Counted from the first letter of the stretch, positions 52,819 to 63,705 are shown. The stretch: DNA of 64,000 nt from Methylobacterium sp. BTF04 (GCF_010692745.1 NZ_JAAHTB010000007.1:102697-166696); one strand, 5' to 3'. Notes: generated from the sequence alone by a model not told the origin. Numbers and translations are program-made.

Positions 52819-53259
52819 CTACCAGGAGCCGGTGTTTTCCATCGACTTCCAGGGCTCCTGCGGCGGCTTGGCATCGCCCTTCTGGAGCAGCTCGATGGAG
52901 ATGCCGTCGGGCGACTTCACGAAGGCCATGTTTCCGTCGCGCGGCGGCCGATTGATGGTGATTCCGGCCTCGTGCAGCTTGGCGCAGAAGGCGTAGATGT
53001 CGTCGACCTCGTAGGCGAGGTGGCCGAAGTTGCGGCCACCCGAATAGCTCTCCGGGTCCCAATTGTGGGTGAGCTCGATCACCGGCGCCTGGGTCTCCTG
53101 GGCCGTGGCGGCATCGCCGGGGGCAGCGAGGAAGACCAGGGTGAAGCGGCCCTTGTCGTTGTCGACCCGACGGATTTCGGTCAGGCCGAAGGTGTCGACA
53201 TAGAAGGCGAGCGCCCGGTCGAGGTCGGCCACGCGGACCATGGTGTGCAGGAATCGCAT
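52819..53259 (-). CDS. gloA: Lactoylglutathione lyase (glyoxalase I)
   Basis: A 146-residue enzyme of the vicinal-oxygen-chelate fold that converts the methylglyoxal-glutathione hemithioacetal to S-lactoylglutathione. It starts [20 protein letters not shown], with metal ligands H5, E79-region in [10 protein letters not shown] in [10 protein letters not shown] and E in ISIELLQKG. The Trp-rich end fits the nickel-dependent bacterial class. Divergent from pepN across 149 bases. Metal preference is inferred. Confidence 0.96.
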   Translation of the reverse strand: MRFLHTMVRVADLDRALAFYVDTFGLTEIRRVDNDKGRFTLVFLAAPGDAATAQETQAPVIELTHNWDPESYSGGRNFGHLAYEVDDIYAFCAKLHEAGITINRPPRDGNMAFVKSPDGISIELLQKGDAKPPQEPWKSMENTGSW

Positions 53260-53408
53260 CGTTTCAAACTCTCCGGTTGCTGCGGGCTATGTGGTCGCCC
53301 TCACCTGTCAGTCAACGCCGAGCGGGCGGGTCGCGGTGGCGTTGCGCGCGCCACCGAAGCGATCCAAGAGAAGCCTCCCGAGACAAAGGCGTCAAAGGCG
53401 AGGCTTCC

Positions 53409-56048
53409 ATGCGCACCGAAAACCCGATCCTGATCCAGCTCGCCGATTATCGTCCGAGCGACTATCTGATCGATCGGGTCATCCTCGACGTGGACCTCCA
53501 TGCGCATGAGAGCCGGGTCAAGGCCGAGTTGACCCTGCGCCCGAACCCGGCGGGCATCGCCGGAGCGCCGCTGGTGCTCGACGGCGAGGACCTCACGCTC
53601 CTGTCGCTCGAACTCGACGGCCGGGCCCTGGCATCCGACGCCTACGCGATCACGGCCACCGCCCTCACCCTGGCGCAGCCGCCGAACCGACCCTTCAAGC
53701 TCACGATCCGGACGCAGGTCGACCCGACCGCCAACACGCGGCTGATGGGGCTGTATCGCTCGGGCGGGGTCTACTGCACCCAGTGCGAGGCCGACGGCTT
53801 CCGGCGGATCACCTACTTCCTCGACCGCCCCGACGTGATGGCGGTCTACACCACGCGGATCGAGGCGGACCGAGACGAGGCGCCGGTGCTGCTCGGCAAC
53901 GGCAACCTGCTCGAATCCGGTGAGGCCGCCCCGGGCCGGCACTTCGCGGTGTGGCACGATCCCCACCCCAAGCCCGCCTATCTCTTCGCCCTCGTGGGCG
54001 GCCGGCTCGACCGGCTCGGCGGCCACTTCACAACCAGCGAGGGCCGCAGCATTGAACTCGGCGTCTATGTCGAGCCGGGCAAGAGCGCCCGGGCCGCCTA
54101 CGCGCTCGACGCCACCCTGCGTGCGATGGCCTGGGACGAGACCGCGTTCGGGCGTGCCTACGACCTCGACGTGTTCAACGTCGTCGCCGTGTCGGACTTC
54201 AACATGGGCGCGATGGAGAACAAGGGCCTCAATATCTTCAACGACAAATACGTCCTCGCGAGTGCGGAGACCGCCACCGACAGCGATTACGCCGGTATCG
54301 AGACCGTGATTGCGCACGAATACTTCCACAACTGGTCGGGCAACCGCGTCACCTGCCGCGACTGGTTCCAGCTCTGCCTGAAAGAGGGCCTCACGGTCTT
54401 CCGCGATCAGGAATTCTCGTCCGACATGCGCTCGCGCGCCGTCCACCGCATCGGCGAGGTCCGCACCCTGCGCGCCCGCCAATTCCCCGAGGATGCCGGG
54501 CCTCTCGCGCATCCGGTGCGCCCGAAGCACTATGCCGAGATCAACAACTTCTACACGGCCACGGTCTACGAGAAGGGCGCCGAGATCGTCCGGATGCTGC
54601 GCACGCTGATCGGCGCATCCGCCTTCCGCGCCGGCATGGACCGCTACTTCGCCGAGTGCGACGGGACCGCCGCCACCGTCGAGGATTTTCTGGACGCCTT
54701 CGCCGCCGTGACGGGGCGCGATTTGTCGGACTTCGCCCGCTGGTACGAACGGCCGGGTACGCCGAAGGTCTCGGTGACCGGCACCTACGATGCAGGCGCG
54801 CAAACCTACCGGCTCGACTTCAGCCAGAGCCTGGCGGGATCGGACGACACCACGCCCCTGGTGATCCCCGTGGCGCTCGGCCTCGTCGGCCAACAGGGCC
54901 CGATCGACGCGGCCAGCGACCGGGTGCAGGACGGCGTCTTCGTTCTGTCCGAGAGCGCCGACACGCTGACCTTCACGAACGTGCCGGAGGCGCCGGTCCC
55001 GTCGCTGTTCCGCGGGTTCTCGGCCCCGGTGCGGATCGTCATGACGCTGAGCGATGCCGACCGCCTCACGTTGCTGCGCCACGATTCCGATCCGTTCAAC
55101 CGCTGGCAAGCCGGACAGAGCGTCGCCATGCGCCTCCTCACCGAGCGGGCGATGGCCGGCGCTGCCGAGGCCGACTCGGCCGGACCGGACGCGAGCGCCT
55201 TCGTCGATGCGCTCGGCGGCTTTCTCGATGCGGAAGCCTTGGCCGATCCGGCCTTCGCGGCTCTGATGCTCGGCCTTCCCGGCGCGGGCGATGTCGCCGG
55301 CGAGATCGGCGCGAACATCGACCCCGATGCGATCCATGCCGCCCGCCTGACCCTGCGGCGCCATATCGGTCACGGTCTCATGGGGCGTCTGCACGGCCTG
55401 CGCGACGCCCTGGCCGACCCGGCCGATGCGGCGTTCAGCCCGGACGCCGCGGCCGCGGGCCGGCGTTCGCTGCGCAATGTGGCCCTCGACCTGATCGCGG
55501 CCGGAGATCCCGCCTCGGGTGCCGACCTCGCCGCGGAACAGATCGCAGCGGCGACCACCATGACCGACCGCCTCGCCGGGCTTTCGGTCCTCGCCACGAT
55601 TCCCGGGCCGCAACGGGAAGCGGCGCTCGCGGCCTTCGCCACGCGGTATCGTGACGAGCCCCTCGTCCTCGACAAATGGTTTGCGATTCAGGCCGGCATC
55701 GCGGAGGCGGACACACCGCAGCGTATCGCCGCGCTGCAACAGCATCCGGCGTTCGCGATGACCAATCCGAACCGGGTGCGGGCGCTGATCGGGGGCTTCA
55801 GCATGGGCAATCCGACCCAGTTCAACCGGCCCGACGGCGCCGGTTATGCCCTTGTCGCACAGGCGATTCTCACCATCGACAAGAGCAATCCGCAGCTTGC
55901 TGCGCGGCTCCTCACGGCCTTCGGATCGTGGCGCATGCTGGAGCCTGTCCGGCGTGATCGGGCCGAAGCCACAGTGCGGGAAATTCATGCCGCGCCCGGC
56001 CTGTCCCGCGATGTCGCCGACATCCTGGCCCGGACTCTGGCCGGCTAG
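53409..56048 (+). CDS. pepN: Aminopeptidase N (M1 family)
   Basis: An 879-residue zinc metallopeptidase that removes N-terminal amino acids from peptides. The exopeptidase motif GAMEN is in DFNMGAMENKGLNIFND. The zinc site is H303-EYFH307 plus the glutamate of CLKEGLTVFRDQEFSSD. The N-terminal QCEADGFRRITYFLDRPDVM and C-terminal SMGNPTQFNRPDGAGY segments are typical of the gamma/alphaproteobacterial PepN group. GAGG precedes the ATG at 53409. Likely cytoplasmic, as no signal peptide is present. Confidence 0.97.
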   Translation: MRTENPILIQLADYRPSDYLIDRVILDVDLHAHESRVKAELTLRPNPAGIAGAPLVLDGEDLTLLSLELDGRALASDAYAITATALTLAQPPNRPFKLTIRTQVDPTANTRLMGLYRSGGVYCTQCEADGFRRITYFLDRPDVMAVYTTRIEADRDEAPVLLGNGNLLESGEAAPGRHFAVWHDPHPKPAYLFALVGGRLDRLGGHFTTSEGRSIELGVYVEPGKSARAAYALDATLRAMAWDETAFGRAYDLDVFNVVAVSDFNMGAMENKGLNIFNDKYVLASAETATDSDYAGIETVIAHEYFHNWSGNRVTCRDWFQLCLKEGLTVFRDQEFSSDMRSRAVHRIGEVRTLRARQFPEDAGPLAHPVRPKHYAEINNFYTATVYEKGAEIVRMLRTLIGASAFRAGMDRYFAECDGTAATVEDFLDAFAAVTGRDLSDFARWYERPGTPKVSVTGTYDAGAQTYRLDFSQSLAGSDDTTPLVIPVALGLVGQQGPIDAASDRVQDGVFVLSESADTLTFTNVPEAPVPSLFRGFSAPVRIVMTLSDADRLTLLRHDSDPFNRWQAGQSVAMRLLTERAMAGAAEADSAGPDASAFVDALGGFLDAEALADPAFAALMLGLPGAGDVAGEIGANIDPDAIHAARLTLRRHIGHGLMGRLHGLRDALADPADAAFSPDAAAAGRRSLRNVALDLIAAGDPASGADLAAEQIAAATTMTDRLAGLSVLATIPGPQREAALAAFATRYRDEPLVLDKWFAIQAGIAEADTPQRIAALQQHPAFAMTNPNRVRALIGGFSMGNPTQFNRPDGAGYALVAQAILTIDKSNPQLAARLLTAFGSWRMLEPVRRDRAEATVREIHAAPGLSRDVADILARTLAG

Positions 56049-56256
56049 GCAAGCCCTTCCAGAACAACGCCTTTCCCGAATCGGTCGGCTGGCGCGTTTC
56101 GCGTCTGCGGGCACGCGGCTGTCAATGATTCGCGCAAGAAAGCCGTGGACAAATCCTCTGTGGAAATGTTGATATGAATACGATTCGAAGCGTGACTCGT
56201 TAGGGCGAATTTCAGCCCGTTTTCACCGACTCACTTCCTAGCCGCGGGGTTTGACC

Positions 56257-58653
56257 ATGCTGGAGGCGGATTCCGCTTCCCTCTCCGCGCGTGCGGATAC
56301 GATTCTTGGCATTCACCGGCCTCAGGAGGCCGCGCATGTCAGGTTCGTGCGAGCCGAGACTTGGCTCCGCTACGCGCTGCCGGCCCTGTTCGCGACGTTC
56401 CTCATCTGCCTCGCCGCGGTGTCGACCCTTCTTCTGCAGTCCCAGCGCGAGGAGGTGATCCGAGCCGCCATCACCGACGTCGAGGCCTTCACCCGGCTGT
56501 CCGTCGCCGCTTTGTCCGACGCCGAGACCAGTGGCGCGAACGCCGCGTCGGGCATCCATCGCCGGCTCGGTGAGCTCCTTCCCGCGGGGCTGATCCATAC
56601 CGGGAGGCAGATCCTGGTGGTCTCGCCGGCCGATACCATCGTGGCGGCCAATCCTCCGATGTCCGGCCCGGCCCATACGCTGACGGACCATATCGGCGAG
56701 ATGCAGGCCCTGACCACGCTCGGCGAGCGCGCCGGGGTGATGACCCTCACCCTCGCCAACGGCCAGACCGCCATCGGTGCCATCCGCAACCTTCCCGACG
56801 GAAGGGGACAGGTCGCCGTGTTCCAGCCGTTGGCGGACATCACCGCCGCGTGGACCGCGCGCATGCGCAACCAGGCGATCCTGCTCGGCGCCGCCGCCCT
56901 CGTGATCATCGGCACCGGCGTCGCCTATGCGCTGCAGACCCGCCGCGCCCATGCGGTGGACCGCGTCTGCGAAGCGATCAAGCAACGCCTCGACACCGCA
57001 CTGGGCCGCGGCCGTTGCGGCCTCTGGGACTGGGACATCCCGCGCGGGCGCATCTACTGGTCGGACTCGATGTACGCGCTGCTCGGGTACAACCGCGAGC
57101 GCGAGTTCCTGTCCTTCGGCGACGTCAACGCATTGGTGCATCCCGAGGACGGCGACCTCTACAGCCTCGCCCGCCATCTCGCCGCCAGCCAATCCACCGT
57201 CGACCACGAGTTTCGCGTGCGCGGCGCCTCGGGTAGCTGGGTCTGGATGCGGATGCGGGCCGAGATCGTGCCCGATTCCATCGATGGCGGGCGCCACCTC
57301 GTCGGCATCGCCCTCGACGTCACCGAGCAGCGCAATCTCGCCGAGCAGAATGCCACCGCCGACATGCGCCTGCGCGATGCGGTGGAGGCGATCTCGGAAG
57401 CCTTCGTGCTGTGGGACACCGGAAACCGCCTCGTCCTGTGCAACTCGAAGTTCCGGCATCTGCACGCCCTCAGCCCCGAGGATGCGGTTCCGGGCAAGGG
57501 TTACGGCGAGATCATGGGCCGGGGCGTCCTGCCTCCGATCCGCCGCGAGCTGCGCGACAGCGAGACCACTGCCGGCGCCACGTCCCGGACCTTCGAGGCC
57601 GAGCTGACCGACGGGCGCTGGCTCCAGATCAGCGAACGCCGCACCAAGGACGGCGGCTACGTCTCCGTCGGCACCGACATCACCAGCCTCAAGCAGCACC
57701 AGGAGCGGCTCGTCACCTCCGAGCGCGAGTTGATCGAGACAGTGCGCGACCTGAAGCGCTCGCGCCGCACCCTCGAACTCCAGACCCAGCAGCTCGCCGA
57801 TCTGGCCGAGCGCTACCTCGACCAGAAGGCCCAGGCCGAAGGCGCGAACCAGGCGAAATCCGAGTTCCTCGCCAACATGAGCCACGAGTTGCGCACGCCG
57901 CTCAACGCGATCATGGGCTTTGCCGAACTCATGGAGAGCGAGGTCTACGGCGCGCTCGGTTCGCCGCGCTACACCGACTATTGCCGCGATATCCGGTCGA
58001 GCGGCGACTATCTGCTCTCGGTCATCGACGACATCCTCAACATGTCGCGCATCGAGGCGCACAAGGTGAAGCTCGCCAAGCGCGAGATCGCGGTGGACAC
58101 CGCCATCGAGGGTGCGCTCAAGCTCGTCGCCGAAGCGGCACGGGCGAAATCGCTCACCGTGAACGTCGACGTGGTGGAAGGGCTGTCGGTCCTCGCCGAT
58201 GAGCGAGCCCTGCATCAGATCCTGGCCAACCTCATCCAGAATGCGGTGAAGTTCACGCCCAGCGGCGGCGATGGACGGATCATCGTCAAGGCGCGCCCGG
58301 CCGGCGACACCGTCCATATCTACGTCGAGGATACCGGGATCGGCATCCCGAAATCGGCCCTGCGCCGGCTCGGTGCGCCGTTCCAGCAGGTGGAGACCAA
58401 CCTGACCCGGAGCCACAAGGGCTCGGGCCTCGGCCTCGCCATCGCCCGCTCCATGGCGGAACTGCACGGAGGCGCCCTGCGCATCCGTTCGCAGGAGGGC
58501 CTCGGCACCATCGTTCTGGTGCGTCTTCCGGTACCGACCCCGGAGCGCCTGCGGGACGTCGCCGCCGAGACGACGCAGGATACGGTCGCCTCGCTGCGCG
58601 AGGCCGTCGGCGCCACGGCCCGGCGACTGGAGCTCGAGCCGGCTCCGGTCTGA
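56257..58653 (+). CDS. PleC/PdhS-like membrane sensor histidine kinase with PAS domains
   Basis: A 798-residue kinase. A transmembrane helix at about 38-60 and a second near 210-228 ([20 protein letters not shown]) enclose a periplasmic domain of about 150 residues. Two PAS domains follow ([20 protein letters not shown], and [20 protein letters not shown]), then a coiled coil. The catalytic core has the H-box [20 protein letters not shown], continuing into [20 protein letters not shown], a segment characteristic of the PleC/PdhS group, and [18 protein letters not shown]. Relatives control DivK phosphorylation and polar development. The partner is not encoded nearby. ATG at 56257 preferred over TTG two codons earlier. 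Ends 11 bases before the glnE stop. Confidence 0.91.
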   Translation: MLEADSASLSARADTILGIHRPQEAAHVRFVRAETWLRYALPALFATFLICLAAVSTLLLQSQREEVIRAAITDVEAFTRLSVAALSDAETSGANAASGIHRRLGELLPAGLIHTGRQILVVSPADTIVAANPPMSGPAHTLTDHIGEMQALTTLGERAGVMTLTLANGQTAIGAIRNLPDGRGQVAVFQPLADITAAWTARMRNQAILLGAAALVIIGTGVAYALQTRRAHAVDRVCEAIKQRLDTALGRGRCGLWDWDIPRGRIYWSDSMYALLGYNREREFLSFGDVNALVHPEDGDLYSLARHLAASQSTVDHEFRVRGASGSWVWMRMRAEIVPDSIDGGRHLVGIALDVTEQRNLAEQNATADMRLRDAVEAISEAFVLWDTGNRLVLCNSKFRHLHALSPEDAVPGKGYGEIMGRGVLPPIRRELRDSETTAGATSRTFEAELTDGRWLQISERRTKDGGYVSVGTDITSLKQHQERLVTSERELIETVRDLKRSRRTLELQTQQLADLAERYLDQKAQAEGANQAKSEFLANMSHELRTPLNAIMGFAELMESEVYGALGSPRYTDYCRDIRSSGDYLLSVIDDILNMSRIEAHKVKLAKREIAVDTAIEGALKLVAEAARAKSLTVNVDVVEGLSVLADERALHQILANLIQNAVKFTPSGGDGRIIVKARPAGDTVHIYVEDTGIGIPKSALRRLGAPFQQVETNLTRSHKGSGLGLAIARSMAELHGGALRIRSQEGLGTIVLVRLPVPTPERLRDVAAETTQDTVASLREAVGATARRLELEPAPV

Positions 58654-58664
58654 TCGCCGCGGGA

Positions 58665-61568
58665 TCAGCCGAGCAGCCGGTCGAACAAAGTCCGTATGTC
58701 GGCACGGCGCTCGTCGAGCAGTGCCGCCAGGCGGCCCGCTTCGGGCAGCCCCATGGCGACGGCGAGCCGGGTCATCGCCACTGTCGAGGCCTGGGCCGGA
58801 TCGCCCTCGACCATCAGCCGCTGCCAGTGGATCACGTCGTCGAACAGCCGATAGGCACCAGCGAGCCGTTCCGCCGCGTCGGTCGCGAGAAGCTCGGCAT
58901 TCGCCGCATAGGCAAAGACCTCCACCGCATTCAGATCGACGAGCCCCGGATGGCGGCTGCCATGGCCGAGGACGAGGGCCTGGGCGAGGAAGTCGAGGTC
59001 GAGCAGACCACCGGGCGCGAGCTTTAGGTCGAGGGGGCCGGAATAGCCTTTCTCGCTCTCGACCACGTCGCGCATCGCCCGGACGGCGCGGTTGACGTCG
59101 GCTACCTCCCGCGGTTGCGCCACGATGGTGCGGATCAGGGCGTTCAGATCGGCGCCGAGGCCGGCATCACCCGCCACCACCCGCGCGCGGGTCAGCGCCA
59201 TATGCTCCCAGAGGTCGGCCTCGCCATCGTGATAGGCGCGAAAGCTGCGCACTTGCACCGCCACCGGCCCCTGGCCGCCGCCTGGGCGCAGGCGCAGGTC
59301 GACCTCGTAGAGATGTCCACGCCGGGTCGGTACCGTCAGCGCAGCGACGACCCGCTGGGTCAGGCGATTATAGGCCACCGCCGCATCGAGCGGCTTGGGG
59401 CCGGCGCTCATGCGGTCGTCATTGTCGAAATCGTAGACCACCACGAGATCGAGGTCGGAATCGGCGGTGAGCTGCCAGGCGCCGAGCCGCCCGAGGCCCA
59501 GGATGGCGAGGCGCCCGTTCGGCACGGCCCCGTGATCGGCAAAGAAGGCATCGGACACCTGCGCCAGCGCTGACGCGACCACGGTATCGGCGATGACCGC
59601 ATAGGCGCGGCCCGCCTCCACCGGCGAGAGGATGCCGGAGAGCAGCCGCGCGCCGGTGAGGAAGCGCATCTGCCGGGCGGCGTCGCGGCTGCGGTCGAGG
59701 AAGTCCTCGTGGTCGGACGGGCGCCCGAGCAGGGCCCGGTAATGCGCGCCGATACTCTCGGGGTCGATGGCGGCGTCGGCGAAATCCCGGTCGATCACCG
59801 CATCGAGGACATGCGGGCTGAAGGATACGGTCTCGGCCAGACGCGGCGCGGTGCCGAGGAGGTCGGCGAAGAGCAGGCGCAGGCGCTCGTTGGATTTCAG
59901 GATGGTGAGGAGTTCGAGGGCCGCCGGCATCCGGCCGAAGGCCCGGTCGAGGGTGTCCAGGGCCGTATCGGGCTCGGCGGTGCCGCCCAAAGCCTGCATC
60001 AGCGCCGGAACGAGTTCGGTCAGCACCTCGCGCGTCCGTGCCGTGCGCACGGCGGGCCGGCGCCCGAAATGCCAGCCGCGCACGGTCTCGGCAGCCTGCT
60101 CGGGGTTGCGAAAGCCGAGCTTGGCCAAAGTCGCGAGGGTGGCCGGATCGTCGCCGGTGCCGCTGAAGACGAGATCACCCACCGCCGAGGACAGGTCGGG
60201 CTCCGCCTCGAACAGCAGTGCGTAATGCGCCTGGACCCGCCGGGCATGGTGCAGCAGCGCCGCCTCGAACGCACCCAGCGTGGCGAACCCGGCGAAGCGG
60301 GCGAAGCCGTCCAGCTCGGCCGCGTCCGCCGGCAGGCGCTGGGTCTGCTCGTCGCGCACCATCTGCAGCCGGTGCTCGATGGTGCGCAGGAAATCATAGG
60401 CCGCCGTGAGTTCGTCACGGGCCTCCGCATCGATCCAGCCATCGGCGACGAGGCCGGACAGCATCGCCACGGTGCCCCGGCCGCGCAGATCGGGTCGGCG
60501 GCCGCCGAAGACGAGTTGCTGGGTCTGGACGAAGAACTCGATCTCGCGGATACCGCCGCGCCCGAGCTTGATGTCGTGACCCGCCACCGCGATGGTGTCG
60601 TGCCCGCGCACCGCATGGATCTGGCGCTTCATCGCATGCACGTCGGCGATGGACGCGAAATCGAAATACTTCCGCCAGACGAACGGTTTCAGGTCGGCGA
60701 GGAAGCGCTCGCCGGCCGGGATGTCGCCGGCCATCGCCCGCGCCTTGATGTAGGCCGCCCGCTCCCAGTTCTGCCCGAGGGTCTCGTAATAGAGGTAGGC
60801 CGAGTTCAGCGAGAGCGCCGTGGGGGTCGAGCCGGGGTCCGGCCGCAGACGGTAATCGACGCGGTGGACGTAGCCATCGGCGGTGCGCTCCTGGAGGAGC
60901 TTGGCCATCCCCTGCGCCAGCTTGGTGAAGAACGGGGTCGGCTCGAGGCCCGGCTTCAGGGGCGCCGTTTCGGGATCGAAGAACACCACCAGGTCGATGT
61001 CGCTGGAATAGTTCAGCTCACCCGCCCCGTGCTTGCCCAGCGCCAGAACGATGAGGCCGGACCCGGTCTGCGGATCCGTCGCATCCGGCAGCACGAAGCG
61101 GCCGGCGGCGGCGGCCTGGAGCAGCATCGCATCGGCGGCAGCCCGCACCGACGCATCGGCGAAATCCGACAGCGCCGCCGTCACCGTGGCGAGCGGCCAT
61201 ACTCCGCCGATATCGGCCAGCGCCACCAGCAGCGCATGCTCGGCGCGGTTTTGGCGAAGCACCGCTGCGATCGCGGGCAGATCGGGTTCGGCAGCGGTCC
61301 GGCCCGCATCCCTCTGGCGCGCCACGAGGTCCGCATTCGACACCTCCGGCGCTTGTTCCATGAGGGCGACCAGTCGCTCGGGCGCCCGCGCCACCAGCTG
61401 CCATAGGAACGGAGAATGGTCGGCGATCCCCAGGAGAAGCGCGCGCAGGGGCGGGTCGAGGAAGCCATCGGGAAACGCCACGTCGGCCAGCCGCGCAGCC
61501 GCCGCTTCGGGATCGGACAAAACCGGGGCCCGGGTCAGTCGAGCGCGAAGGCTGCCCTGCGGATTCAT
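58665..61568 (-). CDS. glnE: Bifunctional glutamine synthetase adenylyltransferase/adenylyl-removing enzyme
   Basis: A 967-residue enzyme that adds AMP to, and phosphorolytically removes it from, glutamine synthetase according to nitrogen status through PII. Two nucleotidyltransferase domains carry GELNYSSDIDLVVFFDPE and AILGLGRLGAWQLTADSDLDLVVVYDFD with the GSxxDxD-type metal motifs. LGRGGIREIEFFVQTQQL and PGGLLDLDFLAQALVLGHG mark the two halves. Length is normal. Its start overlaps the upstream histidine kinase stop by four bases, so kinase and glnE are probably co-translated. Confidence 0.97.
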   Translation of the reverse strand: MNPQGSLRARLTRAPVLSDPEAAAARLADVAFPDGFLDPPLRALLLGIADHSPFLWQLVARAPERLVALMEQAPEVSNADLVARQRDAGRTAAEPDLPAIAAVLRQNRAEHALLVALADIGGVWPLATVTAALSDFADASVRAAADAMLLQAAAAGRFVLPDATDPQTGSGLIVLALGKHGAGELNYSSDIDLVVFFDPETAPLKPGLEPTPFFTKLAQGMAKLLQERTADGYVHRVDYRLRPDPGSTPTALSLNSAYLYYETLGQNWERAAYIKARAMAGDIPAGERFLADLKPFVWRKYFDFASIADVHAMKRQIHAVRGHDTIAVAGHDIKLGRGGIREIEFFVQTQQLVFGGRRPDLRGRGTVAMLSGLVADGWIDAEARDELTAAYDFLRTIEHRLQMVRDEQTQRLPADAAELDGFARFAGFATLGAFEAALLHHARRVQAHYALLFEAEPDLSSAVGDLVFSGTGDDPATLATLAKLGFRNPEQAAETVRGWHFGRRPAVRTARTREVLTELVPALMQALGGTAEPDTALDTLDRAFGRMPAALELLTILKSNERLRLLFADLLGTAPRLAETVSFSPHVLDAVIDRDFADAAIDPESIGAHYRALLGRPSDHEDFLDRSRDAARQMRFLTGARLLSGILSPVEAGRAYAVIADTVVASALAQVSDAFFADHGAVPNGRLAILGLGRLGAWQLTADSDLDLVVVYDFDNDDRMSAGPKPLDAAVAYNRLTQRVVAALTVPTRRGHLYEVDLRLRPGGGQGPVAVQVRSFRAYHDGEADLWEHMALTRARVVAGDAGLGADLNALIRTIVAQPREVADVNRAVRAMRDVVESEKGYSGPLDLKLAPGGLLDLDFLAQALVLGHGSRHPGLVDLNAVEVFAYAANAELLATDAAERLAGAYRLFDDVIHWQRLMVEGDPAQASTVAMTRLAVAMGLPEAGRLAALLDERRADIRTLFDRLLG

Positions 61569-62998
61569 GGGGGATCTCCGGCGACAAGGGCCGGCAAGGT
61601 TATCACGGCACGCAGGCCCGGCGCATGGTCCTCCAGCGTCAGGGAGCCGTGGTGCAGGCGCACCACCGCATTGACGAGGCTGAGGCCGAGGCCGAATCCG
61701 GGCCGCGAGCGCGCCTCCTCCAATCGGACGAAGCGATCGAGGACCCGCCCACGTTCCTCCGGTGCGATACCGGGGCCACGATCCGCGACGCTGAGGCGAA
61801 TGGTTTCGCCCACGCGCTCGGCGGCGACGTGGACCGCACCACGCTCCCCGCCATACTTCACCGCATTGTCGACGAGGTTGGCGAGCGCCTGCCCGACGAG
61901 TTCGCGATTGCCGCGCAGCCTCAAGCCGTCCGACGCTTCCACCGTGAGCGACAGTCCCTGCTCGGCGGCGAGCGGTTCGTAGAGTTCGGCGACCTCATGC
62001 GCCACATGGCCCCCGTCGAATTCCGACAGGCCCTCAGCGGCATTGCCGTCCTCCAGCCGCGCGATCATCAGGAGCGCGTTGAACACCCGGATCAGGCCGT
62101 CGCTCTCCTCGATCACCCCCTCCATCGCTGCGCGCAGAGCGTCGGGCGTTGCGGCGGTCCGGAGCGCCTCCTCGGCCCGATTGCGCAGGCGGGTGAGCGG
62201 CGTCTTGAGGTCGTGGGCGATGTTGTCGGAAACGTCGCGCAGCCCCCGCATCAACTCACCGATGCGCTCCAGCATCTCGTTGAGATTGCGGGCGAGACGA
62301 TCGAGCTCATCGCCGTTGCCCGCCACCGCGAGACGCCCGTCGAGATCGCCGGCCATGATCCGCCGGGTGGTCTCGGTCATCGCATCGACGCGCTTGAGGA
62401 CGCGGCTCGCCACGAACCAGCCGCCGACGACGCCGAGCAGCACCACGAGCCCCACCGACGAGCCGAAGGTGCGCCCGATCACCGAACGCAGGCGGTCGCG
62501 CTCCTCGACATCGCGGCCGACGATGAGGCGAAAGCCACCGGGCAGCACGAAGATCCGCATGATCGCGCGATGGTCGAGGCTCTTGGATTCGCCGTTGCGG
62601 GCATAGGCCGATTCGGTCTGGCCCGGCTCGGCGATCACTCCCGCGGGCAAAGTTCCGACATTGCCGACGACACGCTCGCCGGCCGCCGTGGTGACGAGGT
62701 AGAGCGAGGCACCGGGTTCGCCGGCCCGTCGCTCGACCACGGCGATGAGCCGCCGCAAGCCGCCGGCATTGTATTGCTCGGACAGGCCGTTGATCTCGGC
62801 CTCGATGGTGGAGACCATCTGGTCGTCGAGCACACGGCTGGCGTTCCAGGCGACGTAGCCGAGCGCCAGGAACGCGAACGTGGCGAACACCACCAGATAG
62901 GCGAAGGACAGCTTGAAGGCCGTCGTCCGGAACAGGTTGAGAAGACGCCCGGGCGCCTGCTCGTCGCGGATCGCCGAGCGTCCGGCCTTCGGGATCAC
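61565..62998 (-). CDS. HAMP-domain sensor histidine kinase (OmpR-system partner)
   Basis: A 477-residue kinase with a GTG start overlapping the regulator stop (GTGA). Transmembrane helix 1 (FAYLVVFATFAFLALGYVAW, about 30-48), a periplasmic domain of about 130 residues, helix 2 (SSVGLVVLLGVVGGWFVASR), and a HAMP domain follow. The H-box is DNIAHDLKTPLTRLRNRAEE and the ATPase boxes include ALANLVDNAVKYGG, DRGPGIAPEERGRV and GFGLGLSLVNAVVRLHHG. It pairs with the preceding OmpR-type regulator. The operon regulator-kinase-glnE is shared with related genomes. Signal unknown. Confidence 0.93.
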   Translation of the reverse strand: MIPKAGRSAIRDEQAPGRLLNLFRTTAFKLSFAYLVVFATFAFLALGYVAWNASRVLDDQMVSTIEAEINGLSEQYNAGGLRRLIAVVERRAGEPGASLYLVTTAAGERVVGNVGTLPAGVIAEPGQTESAYARNGESKSLDHRAIMRIFVLPGGFRLIVGRDVEERDRLRSVIGRTFGSSVGLVVLLGVVGGWFVASRVLKRVDAMTETTRRIMAGDLDGRLAVAGNGDELDRLARNLNEMLERIGELMRGLRDVSDNIAHDLKTPLTRLRNRAEEALRTAATPDALRAAMEGVIEESDGLIRVFNALLMIARLEDGNAAEGLSEFDGGHVAHEVAELYEPLAAEQGLSLTVEASDGLRLRGNRELVGQALANLVDNAVKYGGERGAVHVAAERVGETIRLSVADRGPGIAPEERGRVLDRFVRLEEARSRPGFGLGLSLVNAVVRLHHGSLTLEDHAPGLRAVITLPALVAGDPP

Positions 62999-63705
62999 GC
63001 GGTTCCTGCCGGACTGCGCGTCTCGTCGACACGAAGCACGTAACCGGTCCCGCGCACCGTATGCAGGATGGGCCGGTCGAAATCCTTGTCGATCTTGGCG
63101 CGCAGACGCGAGACGTGGACGTCGATCACGTTGGTCTGTGGATCGAAATGGTAGTCCCAAACATGCTCGAGCAGCATGGTTCGGGTCACCACCTGCCCGG
63201 CATGGCGCATGAGGTATTCGAGCAGGCGGAATTCGCGCGGCTGCAGAACGATCTCCTGGCCGGCGCGGCTGACGCGGTGCGACAGCCGATCGAGTTCGAG
63301 GTCGCCGATGCGGTAGGCGGTGGATTCACCGGTCCCGCCGCCGGCGCCACGGCGCCGCGCCAGGATTTCGGCCCGGGCGAGCAGTTCCGAGAACGCATAG
63401 GGCTTGGGCAGGTAATCGTCGCCGCCGGCGCGCAAGCCCTTCACCCGGTCGTCGACCTGACCCAGTGCCGAGAGGATCAGGACCGGCGTCGTCACCTCCT
63501 GCTCGCGTAGGGAACGGATCAGGGACAGCCCGTCGAGCTTCGGCAGCATCCGGTCGACGATGAGCATGTCGTAATCGCCCTCCCGCGCCAGCGCGTAGCC
63601 GTCGAGCCCATCATGGGCCTGATCGGGAACGTGACCGGCCTCGCGAAAGGCCTTGACGAGGTAGGACGCCGCCTCGCGGTCGTCCTCGATGATGAGCAGG
63701 CGCAT
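62995..63705 (-). CDS. OmpR/PhoB-family response regulator
   Basis: A 236-residue regulator. The receiver domain has acidic residues E7, D8 and D9 (LLIIEDDR), phospho-acceptor D51 (MLIVDRMLPKLDG) and the lysine of DDYLPKPYAFSELLAR. The winged helix includes LQPREFRLLEYLMRHAGQVV, HVWDYHFDPQTNVIDVHVSR and VRGTGYVLR. The family-type start MRLLIIEDD ends at 63705 but lacks a ribosome-binding site; ATGs ending at 63762 and 63765 have AGGGGAGG five to eight bases upstream and would add 19-20 residues. First gene of the operon with the kinase and glnE. Confidence 0.93.
   Translation of the reverse strand: MRLLIIEDDREAASYLVKAFREAGHVPDQAHDGLDGYALAREGDYDMLIVDRMLPKLDGLSLIRSLREQEVTTPVLILSALGQVDDRVKGLRAGGDDYLPKPYAFSELLARAEILARRRGAGGGTGESTAYRIGDLELDRLSHRVSRAGQEIVLQPREFRLLEYLMRHAGQVVTRTMLLEHVWDYHFDPQTNVIDVHVSRLRAKIDKDFDRPILHTVRGTGYVLRVDETRSPAGTA

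Noticed and set aside
53301..56114. 937-codon minus-strand open frame opposite pepN
   Set aside because: High GC makes the antisense frame open; the translation is Arg/Gly/His-rich without family motifs, while the plus strand is a full pepN.
59709..61406. 565-codon plus-strand frame opposite glnE
   Set aside because: Shadow frame; glnE motifs cover the whole region on the other strand.
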